NCBI GenBank assembly: GCA_030674185.1
Contig: CM060305.1
Location: forward strand, 163,404,210 to 163,468,209
Source: Monoplex corrugatus
Lineage: Eukaryota; Mollusca; Gastropoda; Littorinimorpha; Ranellidae
Length of the DNA stretch: 64,000 bases
Direction of reading: 5' to 3'
Part shown: positions 1 through 11,576 of the stretch, piece by piece
How the letters are laid out: every line of letters starts with the position of its first letter
Position numbering within the stretch: position 1 is the stretch's first letter
Translations under genes and position numbers: made by a program
The notes under the pieces: generated by a model
What the model was told of the DNA's origin: nothing
The model's input: only the letters and a program-made list of their open reading frames with translations
Databases searched by the model: none

Positions 1-240
1 TCAATCCTAAGAAAAAAGTACTTGAGACTTTATCGAACATATACAGGTGAATGGACCAGCCAGTCAGAAAATGATAGGAATAAATGACAGAAAGCAAAGA
101 AACACAGCAGAAACAAAGAGAGTGACAGCAAAGAGGAAACTTCTAGCACAGAATTTCCAGAAGGAGGGGGTATTATTTATAATGAAAGAGCCCCCGGCAT
201 CCCCACGGGGGTCGGGGGGGGGGGGTTGCTTGATTATGTG
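1..240 (-). repeat. Dispersed repeat family A, partial copy
   Basis: This stretch matches, base for base over most of its length, the start of the repeat at 62468-62870 (same orientation) and the reverse complements of 2540-2760 and 10285-10480. Shared landmarks are the AATAAAGTC-type block seen on the opposite strand, the AAGAGAGTGACAG block and the CCAGAAGG block. The copy runs off the left edge of the window. Family A has no recognisable ORF. Its far end, visible in other copies, carries the landmark CAGTCGGCTGGGCTTTAA. Its class is unknown to me; it behaves like a non-autonomous retroelement. Confidence 0.6.
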
Positions 241-399
241 TTTGTTTCTCAGAGGTGTTCTAATGATTCTTTTTCTTTCTTTTTATTTTAATGATAAAGT
301 CACCCAGTACGAGGGACTGATAGACCAGGTAGTCAAGTGGGTACGATGTCTGATTTCCAAACGAAAGGTATGAGATATGATTCACTCCGGATACCTCCT

Positions 400-660
400 G
401 CCTGGTGGATAAAAGACAGGGATATTTCCGACCTCCCGGGTCAACATATCATATGTATAAACCTGCCAGTGCCTAAACCCCCTTCATGAGTAAACGCACA
501 GAACATCCAGTATGTACGTTAAAGACCATGAAAGTCATATCAGTGTCCGGTGGTTTATGAAAACATGAAAAGCACCCAGTAAGCGCTCCCATTGAAGAGG
601 GACTGCGCAGATTCTGCACAGAGTGACAAAAACAAATTGCAAAGACGCATGAAAAAAACT
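400..660 (+). repeat. SINE-like tail, degenerate
   Basis: The run AGTGCCTAAACCCCCTTCAT, followed by a block of GTACGTTAAAGACC and GCGCAGATTCTGCAC type, resembles the bodies at 2280-2345 and 3370-3530. No tRNA-like head is recognisable here. It is probably an old SINE fragment. Confidence 0.35.
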
Positions 661-761
661 GAACCTTTAAGAAAATCCAGTAAAAGACATGCCTCTACTG
701 AGTCAGAAGAAGGTATGTGGACTAATGATTAAAGCACTGACCTAGGACAATACAGATTATA

Positions 762-765
762 CACG

Positions 766-813
<48 letters not shown>

Positions 814-895
814 AAACACACACACATACTCCACACACACACACGCACGCATGCACGCACGCACACCACACACACACACACACACACTTTTACAT
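762..895. repeat. Compound (CT)n/(CA)n microsatellite
   Basis: A run of about 15 CT units passes directly into interrupted CA units with CGCA and CTCCA interruptions. A further (GT)n run lies at 1027-1110. Short cysteine/valine-only reading frames across these tracts are artefacts of the repeat. Confidence 0.9.
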
Positions 896-1026
896 ACATA
901 TCAAGGCAGGTTTATAAACATTACTTAAACATGTTATTTTGTCATATATTATTTATTTGTTTCATGTTATTTCGAATTCTGTTCTGCATTCAGTTTTGGT
1001 TTCTTTTGTGTGTTTGTTCTGTGTGT

Positions 1027-1046
1027 GTATATATGTGTGTGTGAGT

Positions 1047-1108
<62 letters not shown>

Positions 1109-1130
1109 TGGTGTGTGTGGTGTGTGTGTT
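1027..1130. repeat. (GT)n microsatellite
   Basis: About 40 GT units with a GTGAGT interruption near the start and GTGGTGTG interruptions near the end. Between this tract and the SINE at 1574 I see only AT-rich, T-rich sequence with no supported gene. Confidence 0.9.
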
Positions 1131-1573
1131 CATTTGTTCGGGGGGTGTTTATGATTGTTGTTTGTTTGGGGCGCTTTTTTGTAGTTTCGTTTTGTTTTGT
1201 CTTTCTCCTAAATATCTCTCATATCACTTGTCTCAATGCACATAAGGTATGAGGGCCTTCGGAATTTACATTTGTTTGTTATCTATTTATCTTTTTGATT
1301 ATTCTGTTGAAAATAAACCCCAGGGACAAATATTCCATGGGAGGTATACTGGGAAGTGTGGGTCGGTGTTTAGTGGTAGAGAGGCAATCGATCTGTCCCC
1401 GAGGCATGACAAATCACTCCGCCAGCTGAATGCTGAATTGCCGTGGGCCAAGTGACTAGTGTCAGTGTCTGTAGCAAGAACCCACCACCTTCAGTCTTAT
1501 TTAGACTTCTGGGGTTTCGTTTCCATCTGTATTCCTAGTCTGTGTTTCTTTCTCTGTCTCGTCTGTTTCTACC

Positions 1574-2118
1574 GTTTTTTGTTGTTGTTTTTTCATATTT
1601 TTTTAGGATCATTGCACTCAGGGACGTTACCTTTGTGCTCACCTGTTTTTTATTTTTTTAAATTTTAAAAAAAAAAAGTTTTTAGTCCCATTTTCTACGC
1701 CACTTTAATGGCCACAGAAGCTGGAACACTTTTTACAATGCGATGATGATGATGTCGATGAGAATGATAATTATGATACTATGGAGTTCCATCTTGATTG
1801 AGACTGCGTGACAGGGCTGTACTCTACGCTTACTATCATAATATATCCTGGCCTCAACCAGGCCCGAGAGATACAGACACCTTGTGGTGTTGGTCAGAAG
1901 ATTTGAGCAACACCCTCAATGACACGTCCGTAAATGGATGAGACTCGACTGTGTGGTCCCAGTCCTCCCAATGAGCCATAGCACACCCAACTCTGGGTAG
2001 GAGCCGGTTAGAGCGGAAAAATCCCACAATGATTTTTGAAGGTACTGATGGGGATTCGAACCCACCACCTTCTGGTCGGTAGTCCGTTGCGTTAACCACT
2101 ACACTACGGCGACTGGTT
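1574..2118 (-). mobile_element. Long tRNA-headed SINE, complete, minus orientation
   Basis: The element is the reverse complement of the copy at 44766-45287. Read on the minus strand it begins with a tRNA-like Pol III promoter (A box TAGTGGTTAACG, B box GGTTCGAATCC). It continues through a body with GGTGTCTGTATCTCTCGGGC and GTAGAGTACAGCCCTGTCAC and ends in an A-rich tail. It is flanked by the 10-bp direct repeat TGTTTCTACC at 1564-1573 and 2119-2128. This is a convincing target-site duplication, so the copy is structurally intact. Confidence 0.85.
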
Positions 2119-2164
2119 TGTTTCTACCATCTTGTCTTTACTTCTGTTCTCCCTCTTATTGAAA

Positions 2165-2345
2165 TTTCAAGGGCGCGATAGTCTAGTGATTAGGACACTG
2201 CACTTCCAATTGGAAAGTTGAAGTTCGAACCTGCTTAGGTTACTGTCTGGGGAGTAAGGGAGGAGATTTTCAACGTCTCCCAGGTCAACGTAAGTCCAGA
2301 TCTACCAGTGCCTAAGTCTCTTTCATGTGTCATACACAAGCAGAA
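2165..2345 (+). mobile_element. tRNA-headed SINE of a second type
   Basis: GCGATAGTCTAGTGATTAGG looks like an A box and AGTTCGAACCTGC a B box. A unique body follows (GGTCAACGTAAGTCCAGATC and CTTTCATG). The head is tRNA-like but lacks the arm pairing of a functional tRNA. The 3' end is not resolved. Confidence 0.55.
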
Positions 2346-2539
2346 AATCAAACACGCACGTTCTTCTTCTTCTTTGCTTAGCCGTCTAGTAGTAAGGCCA
2401 TATCTGGCAATAAATATGGCCGGAGTTTTTCCAGCTCATAAAGCTGCCATGAGGCTTGGTGGTGAGCAGAGCTGTAGTCGGCCTCGTCTCCTGTCGCTCC
2501 ACTTGGTAGAGGCGGCATTGCAACAATATGCATTTAGCT

Positions 2540-3000
2540 GTTTGGTGTCCCCCGTGGGGATGCCGGGGTCTCTTTCAGTGTAAATAGTAATCCTACCTTC
2601 TGCAAATTCTGTGCCAGAAATTTCCTCTTTTCTGTTATTCTTTTTGTTTCTGTCTTGTTCCTTTGCTTTCTGTCATTTCTTCCTATCGCTTTCTGCCTCG
2701 CTGGTTCCTTCACCTGTATGTTTTCAATAAAGTCTTAATACATTCTCTTTCAATTGATAGATGGGTACGTATATTAAGTGCATTTTTGGCTCTAGGGAAA
2801 TGAGATATGCGGAAGCAATTTTAATTAATTTAGGCCCGTTTTTATATATGTTTTAGTGTCCTTAGTTATGTTTAAATTTTTTTATTCAGGTGTGTTTCTG
2901 TTTCTTTTTTTTTTTCCCTGTTGAAGTACTGTGTGTGTATTGAAACGGTGTGGCTCTACGCAGTCGGCTGGGCTTTAAGCAGCAATAAGAATAAGAGCTA
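2540..3000 (+). repeat. Dispersed repeat family A, plus copy
   Basis: This is the same family as 10285-10980 (same strand) and 62125-62890 (opposite strand). It contains TTCAATAAAGTCTTA, the block TTTTTGGCTCTAGGGAAATG, and ends at CAGTCGGCTGGGCTTTAA plus an A/AATA-rich tail. The polyadenylation-like AATAAA inside is a family feature, not evidence of a nearby host gene. Confidence 0.65.
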
Positions 3001-3339
3001 TTTGGTGCCCATGATCACAGGGACAGGCTGGTGATGGCGTATCAGTTTGAAGTTGCGTGACCATAATAAAATCATGTGTGTTGAGCCAATTATGACCTAT
3101 ACAGATCTTTATCAGGACCATTGCTGCTCTGTGGACAGAAGTGGGAGTCGTCCCTTTTGTCTGTGGTTTCATTTCATTTTATTTCGCTCATCTGCTGTAT
3201 CGTTTCCTGGTATCCTTCATTGGCAAGGATCCACAGGAGAACTATTCTTCTTGCTGACAGGAGAACTATTCTTCCTGCTTTTTCTGACTTGCCAGAAAGC
3301 CTCGGTCAGGCGGGTGATCCTATGATTCTCCAGAGCCTT

Positions 3340-3540
3340 AAGAATAGAATAGAAAACAAACAAGCAAAACTCCCAAAGACGCACGTTAAAGATCCTGTAA
3401 GACATGCCAGCGGTCATGGCTTATGGAAATGCGAAAACACCCCGGCATGCACGCTCACCGAAGCTGGAATTTGCAGACTGTGCAGCAACATAGAGCCTAC
3501 ACAATGTAGGCCAGACATATATATAATACTCGAAAGGAAA
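3340..3540 (+). repeat. SINE body fragment
   Basis: GACGCACGTTAAAGATCCTG is followed by a GGTTATGGAAA-like block and a CCGGCATGCACGCTC block. This arrangement resembles the body of the second SINE type in the window. It is headless and ends in an A run at 3546. The call is tentative. Confidence 0.45.
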
Positions 3541-3581
3541 AATGAAAAAAAAAAAAACCCAGAACCTGTGCTCTTAATTAA

Positions 3582-3765
3582 TCCTTTGACTCCTGCACCC
3601 TGTCCATCAACTACAAAAACTGAACCTTTTTACTCCCTCATCCCATCCACCAGTTTCCTGCAGGAAGTTGGTGGATAGGGTGAGGGAGTCAGAGGCTTAA
3701 GTATTGGCTCTGCTAGAATGGTTGACAATGCATGATGCTGGTGGACGTGGTGCGGGAGTCAAAGG
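3582..3765. mobile_element. Palindromic TTAA-flanked MITE, copy 1
   Basis: This 184-bp element is flanked by TTAA at 3578-3581 and 3766-3769. Its ends are inverted repeats: TCCTTTGACTCCTGCACC on the left and the complement of CCTTTGACTCCCGCACC on the right. The centre holds a second palindrome around CCTGCAGG. The structure and TTAA target match piggyBac-mobilised MITEs. The same family recurs at 11577-11762. It has no coding capacity. Confidence 0.8.
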
Positions 3766-3942
3766 TTAAAGAACAGTGTAGCGGCTGCTGTCCGTATGCC
3801 GCCATTGTTCTCCTCATCAATAAAATATGTCCCGAGCACCATGATCCTGTAGAAAAGATGTCTCGGTAAAATCTTAGACCCACAGCGTGCTTCTTGAGAT
3901 GTTTGTTAACGGGAAGCTTAACTTGCTTGGAAGTAGGTAATA

Positions 3943-4728
3943 GAATCATCTTGTGAAGGCTACATAAATAGAATCATCTTGTGAAGGCTACATAAATAGA
4001 ATCATCATGTGAAGGCTGTATAAATAGAATAATCTTGTGAAGGCTACATAAATAGAATCATCATGTGAAGGCTGTATAAATAGAATAATCTTGTGAAGGC
4101 TCATAAATAGAATCATCTTGTGAAGGCTGCATAAATAGAATCATCTTGTGAAGGCTGCATAAATAGAATCATCTTGTGAAGGCTGCATAAATAGAATCAT
4201 CTTGTGAAGGCTGCATAAATAGAATCATCTTGTGAAGCTGCATAAATAGAATCATCTTGTGAAGGCTTATAAATAGAATCATCTTGTGAAGGCTGTATAA
4301 ATAGAATCATCTTGTGAAGGCTACATAAATAGAATCATCTTGTGAAGGCTGTATAAATAGAATCATCTTGTGAAGGCTGCATAAATAGAATCATCTTGTG
4401 AAGGCTGCATAAATAGAATCATCTTGTGAAGGCTGTATAAATAGAATCATCTTGTGAAGGCTGCATAAGTAGAATCATCTTGTGAAGGCTGTATAAATAG
4501 AATCATCTTGTGAAGGCTGCATAAATAGAATCATCTTGTGAAAGCTGCATAAATAGAATCATCTTGTGAAGGCTACATAAATAGAATCATCTTGTGAAAG
4601 CTGCATAAATAGAATCATCTTGTGAAGGCTACATAAATAGAATCATCTTGTGAAGGCTGCATAAATAGAATCATCTTGTGAAAGCTGCATAAATAGAATC
4701 ATCTTGTGAAGGCTGCATAAATAGAATC
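3943..4728. repeat. 28-bp minisatellite, left block
   Basis: About 28 head-to-tail copies of a 28-bp unit containing ATAAATAGAATCATCTTGTG then AAGGCTGC. Variants at the last positions (GCTACAT, GCTGTAT, GCTGCAT) alternate in higher-order patterns. There are no unique spacers between units, so it is not a CRISPR-like array. The array resumes after the LINE insertion at about 6115. Confidence 0.95.
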
Positions 4729-6114
4729 TCCTCCTTGCAACTGATACTGGCAAAGTCTCTCTCCTCACACTCCTTGATCTGTCTGCAGCCTTTGATACCA
4801 TTGATCATGGTATTCTCCTTTCTAGACTTCATCATACTTTTGGCATCTCTGACATTGCTCTCTCATGGTTCACTTCATATCTATCAAACAGAAAACAAAC
4901 TGTTCTCATTAATGGCACTTACTCTCAACCTGCATGCCTGACCTGTGGTGTTCCACAAGGATCTGTCCTTGGCCCTGTTCTTTTCACTCTTTACACCTCC
5001 CCCCTGTCCACCATCATCAACTCCCACTCTATAAAACACCACTTCTATGCTGATGACACCCAACTTCTAGACAGTGACACACCAGACAATATACAGCGCC
5101 TCTTGACTCGCACCACTGAGTGTTACTCGGACATTAAGAACTGGATGACGTTAAAACAAACTTCAGCTTAATGACGACAAGACAGAAGCTATCCTCATTG
5201 GCACTCGTCAGAAACTTTCTCAGCTGCCTCCTCTTTCTCTCCCATTATGTAACACATCAGTCCCAATTTCTGATTCAGCTAAAAACCTTGGTGTCTGCAT
5301 TGACTCTACCCTCTCCATGAACAACTTTGTTTCTCAAACTGCCAGATCTTGCTACTATCACCTCCATCGTATAAGACTGATCAGGAAGTATCTCTCTGTC
5401 GAAACAACTGCAAAACTCGTTCTCTCCTTCATAATGTCTCGCATTGACTATTGCAATTCACTCCTGTCTGGTCTTCCTGCCTCCACCATTCACATCCTAC
5501 AGCGCATTCAAAACAATGCTGCACGCCTTGTACTAAAAAAGAAAAAAGCTGACCACATATCTCCTCTCCTGGCACAACTTCACTGGCTCCCTGTATCAAA
5601 GCGCATACAATACAAACTAGACACCATGTGCTACAAAAGCCTCAATAACGCAGCCTACTTGAGATCTATGTTCCCTCACGTACCCTCCGCTCTGCCTCCG
5701 ATCCTCTGACTTTTCGCTTTCCACGCACTAAGCTCAATACCTATGGTCCACGAGCCTTCTCTGTTTCTGGTCCACTTTCCTGGAACAAACTTCCTCTCTC
5801 AGTCCGTCAGCAACCTACTTTTGTCTCCTTCAAGTCCGCTCTCAAAACTCACCTTTTCTCCTCTGCATAAAATCCTGACCTCACTCATCCCCCCTCTGTA
5901 GCCTGTCTCCACTCGGAGGGGAATCACATTGTAATATATATTTGTATATAATATGCTCTCTATAATTTTCCATTGCTTTTATTCTTTTTCCCCATTTATA
6001 GCCATGTGTAAGTGTGTGTGTGCGTGTGTGTGCGCGCGTATGTTCAGTGCTTAGATTTGATTTTTATCGAGATTTTGCGCTATATAAATATTGTAATTAT
6101 TATTATTATTTTTA
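4729..6114 (+). pseudogene. 5'-truncated L2/CR1-like LINE inserted in the minisatellite
   Basis: The fragment encodes the C-terminal half of a non-LTR reverse transcriptase. It has GVPQGSVLGP-type and YADDTQL motifs (the catalytic aspartate pair near 5053), followed by thumb and 3' domain sequence to about 5870. A 3' UTR with a short GT tract, the block TTTGATTTTTATCGAGATTT and an (ATT)n tail ends at about 6114. Compared with the sister copy at 16745-20430 it has a frameshift near 5150 and a deletion of about 16 bases near 5660, so it is dead. The 5' junction has microhomology (AATC) with the minisatellite, as expected for truncated target-primed insertion. Confidence 0.88.
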
Positions 6115-7030
6115 TCATCTTGTGAAGGCTGCGTAAATAGAATCATCTTGTGAAGGCTGCGTAAACAGAATCATCTTGCGAAGGCTGCATAAATAGAATC
6201 ATCTTGTGAAAGCTGCGTAAACAGAATCATCTTGTGAAGGCTGTATAAATAGAATCATCTTGTGAAGGCTGCATAAATAGAATCATCTTGTGAAGGCTGC
6301 GTAAACAGAATCATCTTGTGAAGGCTGTATAAATAGAATCATCTTGTGAAGGCTGTATAAATAGAATCATCTTGTGAAGGCTGCATAAATAGAATCATCT
6401 TGTGAAGGCTGTATAAATAGAATTCATCTTGTGAAGGCTTATAAATAGAATCTCTTGTGAAGGCTGTATAAATAGAATCATCTTGTGAAGGCTGTATAAA
6501 TAGAATCATCTTGTGAAGGCTGCATAAATAGAATCATCTTGTGAAGGTTGCGTAAACAGAATCATCTTGTGAGGCTGTATAAATAGAATCATCTTGCGAA
6601 GGCTGCATAAATAGAATCATTTGTGAAAGCTGTATAAACAGAATCATCTTGTGAAGGCTGATAAATAGAATCATCTTGTGAAGGCTGCATAAATAGAATC
6701 ATCTTGTGAAGGCTGTATAAATAGAATCATCTTGTGAAGCTGCATAAATAGAATCATCTTGTGAAGGCTGTATAAACAGAATCATCTTGTGAAGGCTGTA
6801 TAAATAGAATCATCTTGTGAAGGCTGCATAAATAGAATCATCTTGTGAAGGCTGCATAAATAGAATCATCTTGTGAAGGCTGCATAAATAGAATCATCTT
6901 GTGAAGGCTGTATAAATAGATTCATCTTGTGAAGGCTGTATAAGTAGAATCATCTTGTGAAGGCTGCATAAATAGATTCATCTTGTGAAGGCTGCACAAA
7001 TAGAATCATCTTGTGAAGGCTGCATAACAG
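6115..7030. repeat. 28-bp minisatellite, right block
   Basis: This continues the 3943-4728 array in the same unit and orientation, about 32 units. It has more sequence variation than the left block: GCGTAAACAG variants, single-base losses and AGATTCATC near the end. The block boundaries are set by the LINE. Confidence 0.95.
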
Positions 7031-7245
7031 GCTTATGTACATCTGGGCGTACGCCGAAAATGCCAAAGTCATATCGATCTTGCCGTTGAACACTGTTTGC
7101 GGGCTGAAAATAACCCCTCGACGATGTGTCAATTTCACTTTGATTCTAAGAAATGCGGAATGTCTGTGGTTTTACGACAAGCCGCGGTGGTCCCGCTGCT
7201 GACTGGAGAAGGTTCGGGTGATTAGCAACAGGAAGCTATAACTAC

Positions 7246-7440
7246 AGTCACTGGAGCAGACAGGTAGTTATGTCAAGAAAGCGATACTGTGGGCAAAGAC
7301 TGGGAATCAATAAATTGAGAATCGATACAAAGCTGTAACCAAAGCCACCGAAGCAGACAGGTAGTTATGTCAAGAAAGCAATTTTTTCAGCAAATAGTGG
7401 GAATTGATAAACTGAGATTCCATACGAAGGTGTTTGCTGA
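7246..7440 (+). repeat. Tandem duplication of about 107 bp
   Basis: GCAGACAGGTAGTTATGTCA occurs at about 7256 and 7352, each followed by AGAAAGC, a GGGAATYRATAAA block, a GAGATTC/GAGAATC block and ACRAAGSTG. The two copies differ by scattered substitutions. From 7440 to 8090 I see only A/T-rich single-copy sequence and a (GTT)n tract at 7562-7600. Confidence 0.6.
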
Positions 7441-8097
7441 TATCTTGGTGTTCATAGATTTCGTGATAGTCGACCATTTCGTTTCTTTATTCTGCATTGG
7501 TCTAACCAGATATATGGATCTATTCATGTTGTCTTATATATTGACCGCCGGGGTAAAATGTTTTGTTGTTGTTGTTGTTGCTGTTGTTGTTGTTGTTATT
7601 GTTATCAGTATCTATATCCGGTTCTAAAAAAATTTATTTGAATCAAATTGATATTCAGATATTCCAGTATTTACATCTCGGTTGTTTATAAGTTTATAAA
7701 CTGATCCGAATATGCTGTGGAACCTTCATGCCTGAACTCCTGGTAACCTCACTATTAGTGAGTTTGTAAGTGTGTTGGAGATCCGAAATGAGCGTCGTAG
7801 GGAAAGTTTCGCAGGAACGATGTAGAAAATGAGTCTGAAAACAAAAAGGAACAAAACAAACAAACAAACAAACAAAGAACAACAACAACAACCCTAACAA
7901 CAACAAAACACGTTGATTTGAATTTAACTTTGAGTAGAATGTGTTTGATACTACTGGGAAATTCATGGCAAATACACTGATTGAGACCAACTGATTTTCA
8001 ATATAAACATTTCAAGAAACGTGTTAAAAGGCACCGAAATAGAAATGTTTGGTATGTTTTGATCACATTGTTATTTCCTCCTCCTTCTCCGCCTCGT

Positions 8098-8122
8098 CCT
8101 TCTCTCTCTCTCTCTCTCTTTT

Positions 8123-8186
<64 letters not shown>
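8098..8186. repeat. (CT)n microsatellite
   Basis: An almost pure CT tract with a TTTTTCTC interruption near 8120. The long serine/leucine reading frame over it is an artefact. Confidence 0.9.
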
Positions 8187-8188
<2 letters not shown>

Positions 8189-8514
8189 TATTTTAAAAAA
8201 AAATCATCTTTTTAAGTAAGCCTGTGGATTCGATTTCGACTCTGTATAAAAGGCTTGTGCGACGTGTTGATGGCGGGTGCAATTTGCGTTGAGCGAAGGA
8301 GCAATCAATTTTCGCCCTATATTCATAAGCAGGGTATCATAAAGCGGGCTCTTGATTTCTTTCACCATCCATCAAGGTGTCTTTGTTCTTGACCGGCTGA
8401 TGGAGGTGAATACGTTATGCCTAAGCCGCGAATGAAGGTTTGTCTTTGATATTCTTGTGGTTGTTGTTGGTGGTGTTGCTGTTACTGCCGCTACTGTTAT
8501 TGTCGCTGTTGGTA

Positions 8515-8830
8515 GGTTTGCAGTGTATCTGCAATTTATTCAGCAGGCCGCATTCGGACAATTCCATATGCGCTCCAACCAAATCTGCCAATAATAATCT
8601 GGCAGGCTCTTAAAGCCCGCACAAAACCCCATGGCGCTAGTATGGTCTTGAAGTTTCAGTTTCAGTTTCAGTTTCTCAAGACGACGTCTCCGCGCTCGGG
8701 ACGAATTCCATATACACTAACGTCACAGGTGCCATGGTATGGTAATCATGGCACAAGCCTTAACCCTGCACATAAACCCATGAGCTGGCCAGATCCTGAG
8801 GCCCCCCTACCTAGCCTATGTTTGACCTAG
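8515..8830 (+). repeat. Two SINE-like segments with (CAGTTT)n joints
   Basis: A CAGTTTCAGTTTCAGTTTCT motif at 8655 introduces a body with ATTCCATATACACTAACGTC, GTGCCATGG, CACATAAACCCATGAGCTGG and CCAGATCCTGAGGCC. The reverse complement of this body appears at 50095-50290. The segment at 8515-8650 is a related, more diverged unit (ATTCCATATGCGCTCCAACC and AAAGCCCGCACAAAACCCCA). Confidence 0.6.
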
Positions 8831-9119
8831 TCTATATTTTTATACTAGTATTGTATCAGACTATCACTGGAATAATCTTGGTTACGTGTAAATGACATGT
8901 GTGTATCTTAACTTCAAAAAAGGGAACATATATATAATATGGTCTTGAACTAGGGAAGGAATCGGACCTATGAAATTCCGACACCATCAGAATGATTGGA
9001 GCATTAAGATGGGCAGCAAACGAGCCAACTTTCATGTGGCAGGGTGGAAATAAACTCGAAATAAAAAAAAGCTGTTAGTGGGGGTAGGGCTTCTCGCGGT
9101 GGCGGTGATAAAATCCGTG

Positions 9120-9450
9120 TTCTGAAGTTTTTGTTACCGTCGTGTTGGTGGTTGTTAGTTTTGCTTAAGTTATTGTTGTTGCCGCCGTTGGTGATAATGG
9201 CGATGATGATGATGATGATTATAATAACGATGATTATATTGATGTAGGTGTTTTTGTCGTTCTTGCTGCAGCTGCTTCTGCCATTGTTGATCTTGTTGTT
9301 TGTGGAGGTGATTGTGGTAGTGACGGTGGTGTTGTTACTGCTACTGTTGTTGGTGGTGATGAAGATGTTGTTATTACTGCTACTGTTGTTGTTCCTGGTG
9401 CCATTGTGGATGGTGGTGGTAGTGGTGTTGCTGCTGCTTTTCCCTCTCTT
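9120..9450. repeat. Degenerate GTT/GAT/GCT trinucleotide-rich stretch
   Basis: Extended runs of GTTGTT, GATGATGAT, GCTGCTG and GTGGTGGTA. They encode leucine/valine-rich nonsense in the forward frame and have no gene-like features. Confidence 0.75.
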
Positions 9451-9519
9451 CGTTCTTAAATCAATAAATTACAGAGATTTATCAAGACTTAGCAACGCTC
9501 TGTTCGAACTCACACAATT

Positions 9520-9930
9520 ACAATGTATAAACATCACGGTTGTGAGGCGTGGACAGTCAGCAAGCAAAGCCAGAACAAGATTGAGGCAGCCGAGATGTGG
9601 TTTCTAAGAAGAATGTTGAGAGTTCCCTGGACAGCAAACGAGACAGTTTTGATGGAGGCAGACACAGATAGATCATTCATAAGGAAGATTAGGAAAAGAC
9701 AGGCAACATTTATAGGCCATTTTATGAGGAAAGGGGATTTGAAGCGCCTGGTCACAACGGGAAAGCTGGAGGGAAAGAGAGCACCGGGTAGACCCAGGCA
9801 GAAAATACTGGACGGACTTGCAGAGTGGCTGAGGACAAGGAGGGTGGAAGAGGTGCTTGAGGCAACAAGAGATAGAGACAGACGGAAGTTCATGATCGCC
9901 AACGCTATGCAGCAGGGCATCTGATGATGA
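9520..9930 (+). pseudogene. RTE-like LINE 3' end (5'-truncated)
   Basis: The open frame encodes the extreme C-terminus of an endonuclease/reverse transcriptase polyprotein. It includes GCEAWTVSKQSQ, AAEMWFLRRMLRVPWT, a FIGHFMRK motif and a KRAPGRPRQKILDGLAEW motif. It stops in a TGATGATGATGA microsatellite, the typical terminus of RTE-clade elements. Only about 130 codons remain, without the RT catalytic core. Closely related ends occur at 16565-16744 plus 20431-20685, and at 41694-41850 on the minus strand. Confidence 0.85.
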
Positions 9931-10004
9931 TGATGAAACATCATCTCTACAGTCTGATACCTCTAATGACGAAGTAGCCTCTGCGTTACACGGAATTCGG
10001 AATG

Positions 10005-10250
10005 TTGGCCTTGTGGTTAAAAGCATGTGCCTAGGACGTGAAAAGTCCCTGGTTTGAATCACAGAGAATTTTTCTTTCTCTCCACTAGATCATAAATGGT
10101 GGTCTAGGTGCTAGTTTTTTGGATGAGACGATAAACTAAGATCCCATGGGCAACACTGCACTTGGCGCACATAAAAGAACCAATGGCAACAACAAAAGAG
10201 TTGTCCCTGCCAAAAGTATTTAGGAAAATCCACTTTCATTGCTAAACAAA
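10005..10250 (+). mobile_element. tRNA-headed SINE, third type
   Basis: GGCCTTGTGGTTAAAAGCAT (A box region) and CTGGTTTGAATCAC (B box region) are followed by a body with GGATGAGACGATAAACTAAG, CACTTGGCGCACATAAAAGA and a tail GGAAAATCCACTTTCATTGC. About 95 bases of this tail recur inverted at 10606-10705. Confidence 0.7.
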
Positions 10251-10284
10251 AATACATGGTAACACCCCGTCAAACTGGCGAAGT

Positions 10285-10980
10285 ACTCTCGTGGAATGCC
10301 AGGGGCTATTTCAGTATAAATGCTATCCCGATCTTCTGGAAATTCTGAGCTAGAAATTATCCCCTTTTCTGTCACTCTCTTTGTTTCTTTCTTCCTCCCT
10401 TGCTTTCTGTCATTTCTTCCTATCATTTCTGCCTTGCTTGTCCATTCATCTGTATGTGTTCAATAAAGTCATACGTATGTTCTCTTGGAATTGGTGATTG
10501 GTTGCATTACGAAAATTTTTGGCTCTAGGGAAATGATACATGCGGAAGCAATTTTAGGTAATTTAGGCCTGTTTACATATATATATATATATATGTATTT
10601 TTGTGTTAGCAATGAAAGTGGATTTTCCTAAATACTTTTGGAAGGGACAACTCTCTTGTTGTTGCCATTGGTTGTTTTGTGTGCGCCAAGTGCAGTGCTG
10701 CCCATGTTTATATATATTATATATTAGAGTTCATAGTTATGTTTAAATTTGTATTCAGTTGTTGTTGTTTTTAAATCCCCTGTGCGTTAAATTGGACGGA
10801 GTGGTCAACTCCAGGGGCATCTCCTTAGATTATGTGCGCAAATACATTGATATGTGTACATGATTTTCTTTTCATTTTCTTTTCTGTTGAAGAATTGTGT
10901 ATGTTTTGAAACAGTTATCAGCCTGGACATGACCCTACACAGTCGGCTGGGCTTTAAACAAAAATAACAATAACAATAAC
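10285..10980 (+). repeat. Dispersed repeat family A, plus copy with embedded SINE tail
   Basis: This copy carries all family landmarks: TTCAATAAAGTCATA, TTTTTGGCTCTAGGGAAATG, and the terminus CAGTCGGCTGGGCTTTAA followed by (AATAAC)n. Relative to the 2540 copy it is interrupted at 10600-10730 by the inverted SINE tail and AT repeats. Confidence 0.65.
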
Positions 10981-11028
10981 TGGAGAAATGTTGCAATGAC
11001 TACTGCATTTGTAATATGTAATATATTT

Positions 11029-11067
<39 letters not shown>

Positions 11068-11576
11068 CATGTATATGTATATATGCATACATTGTATGTG
11101 TGTGCCCTTTTTCTTTTTTGTTTCGTTTTGGGTTGGGTTGTTATTTGTTTGTTTTATATTGCTTATATTGTTTGTTTGTTTGTTTGCCTGTCTGTCCATC
11201 TTTCTCTTTCAACGGGTACTCTAGCCAATATTTGACAATTCTTGATTCTGACGTTTCAATCAATCATCAGTCAGTTCACCCCAATAAAACGGGGGGTTCG
11301 GCTGATGATTTATCGATACGAACCGTACCGTGTCCGGGCAACTAAAATGCAAAGCGTGTAAACCTGTCACACTCCTGAACTTTGTTAAGAGAGAAACTGA
11401 GTTTGTTACTTAAACAATTGGTCGTAGTAACGTTGTTGCTTCTGTACAATGCCGATGTCAGTTTGTTGAACATAATGGTGTAGCAACCATAGACATGTAG
11501 ACCTGATGAGAGACTGGCAGTAGCTCGTTGATGTTCTCCCATAATTCCATGAAGAGTCATGGGGGCGCTGTATTAA

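Noticed and set aside
3943..7030. A CRISPR-like array of 28-bp repeats
   Set aside because: Units are directly joined with no unique spacers, in a eukaryotic setting; it is a minisatellite.
9534..10062. Minus-strand frames of 136 and 129 codons
   Set aside because: Antisense shadows of the RTE-like C-terminus read on the plus strand.
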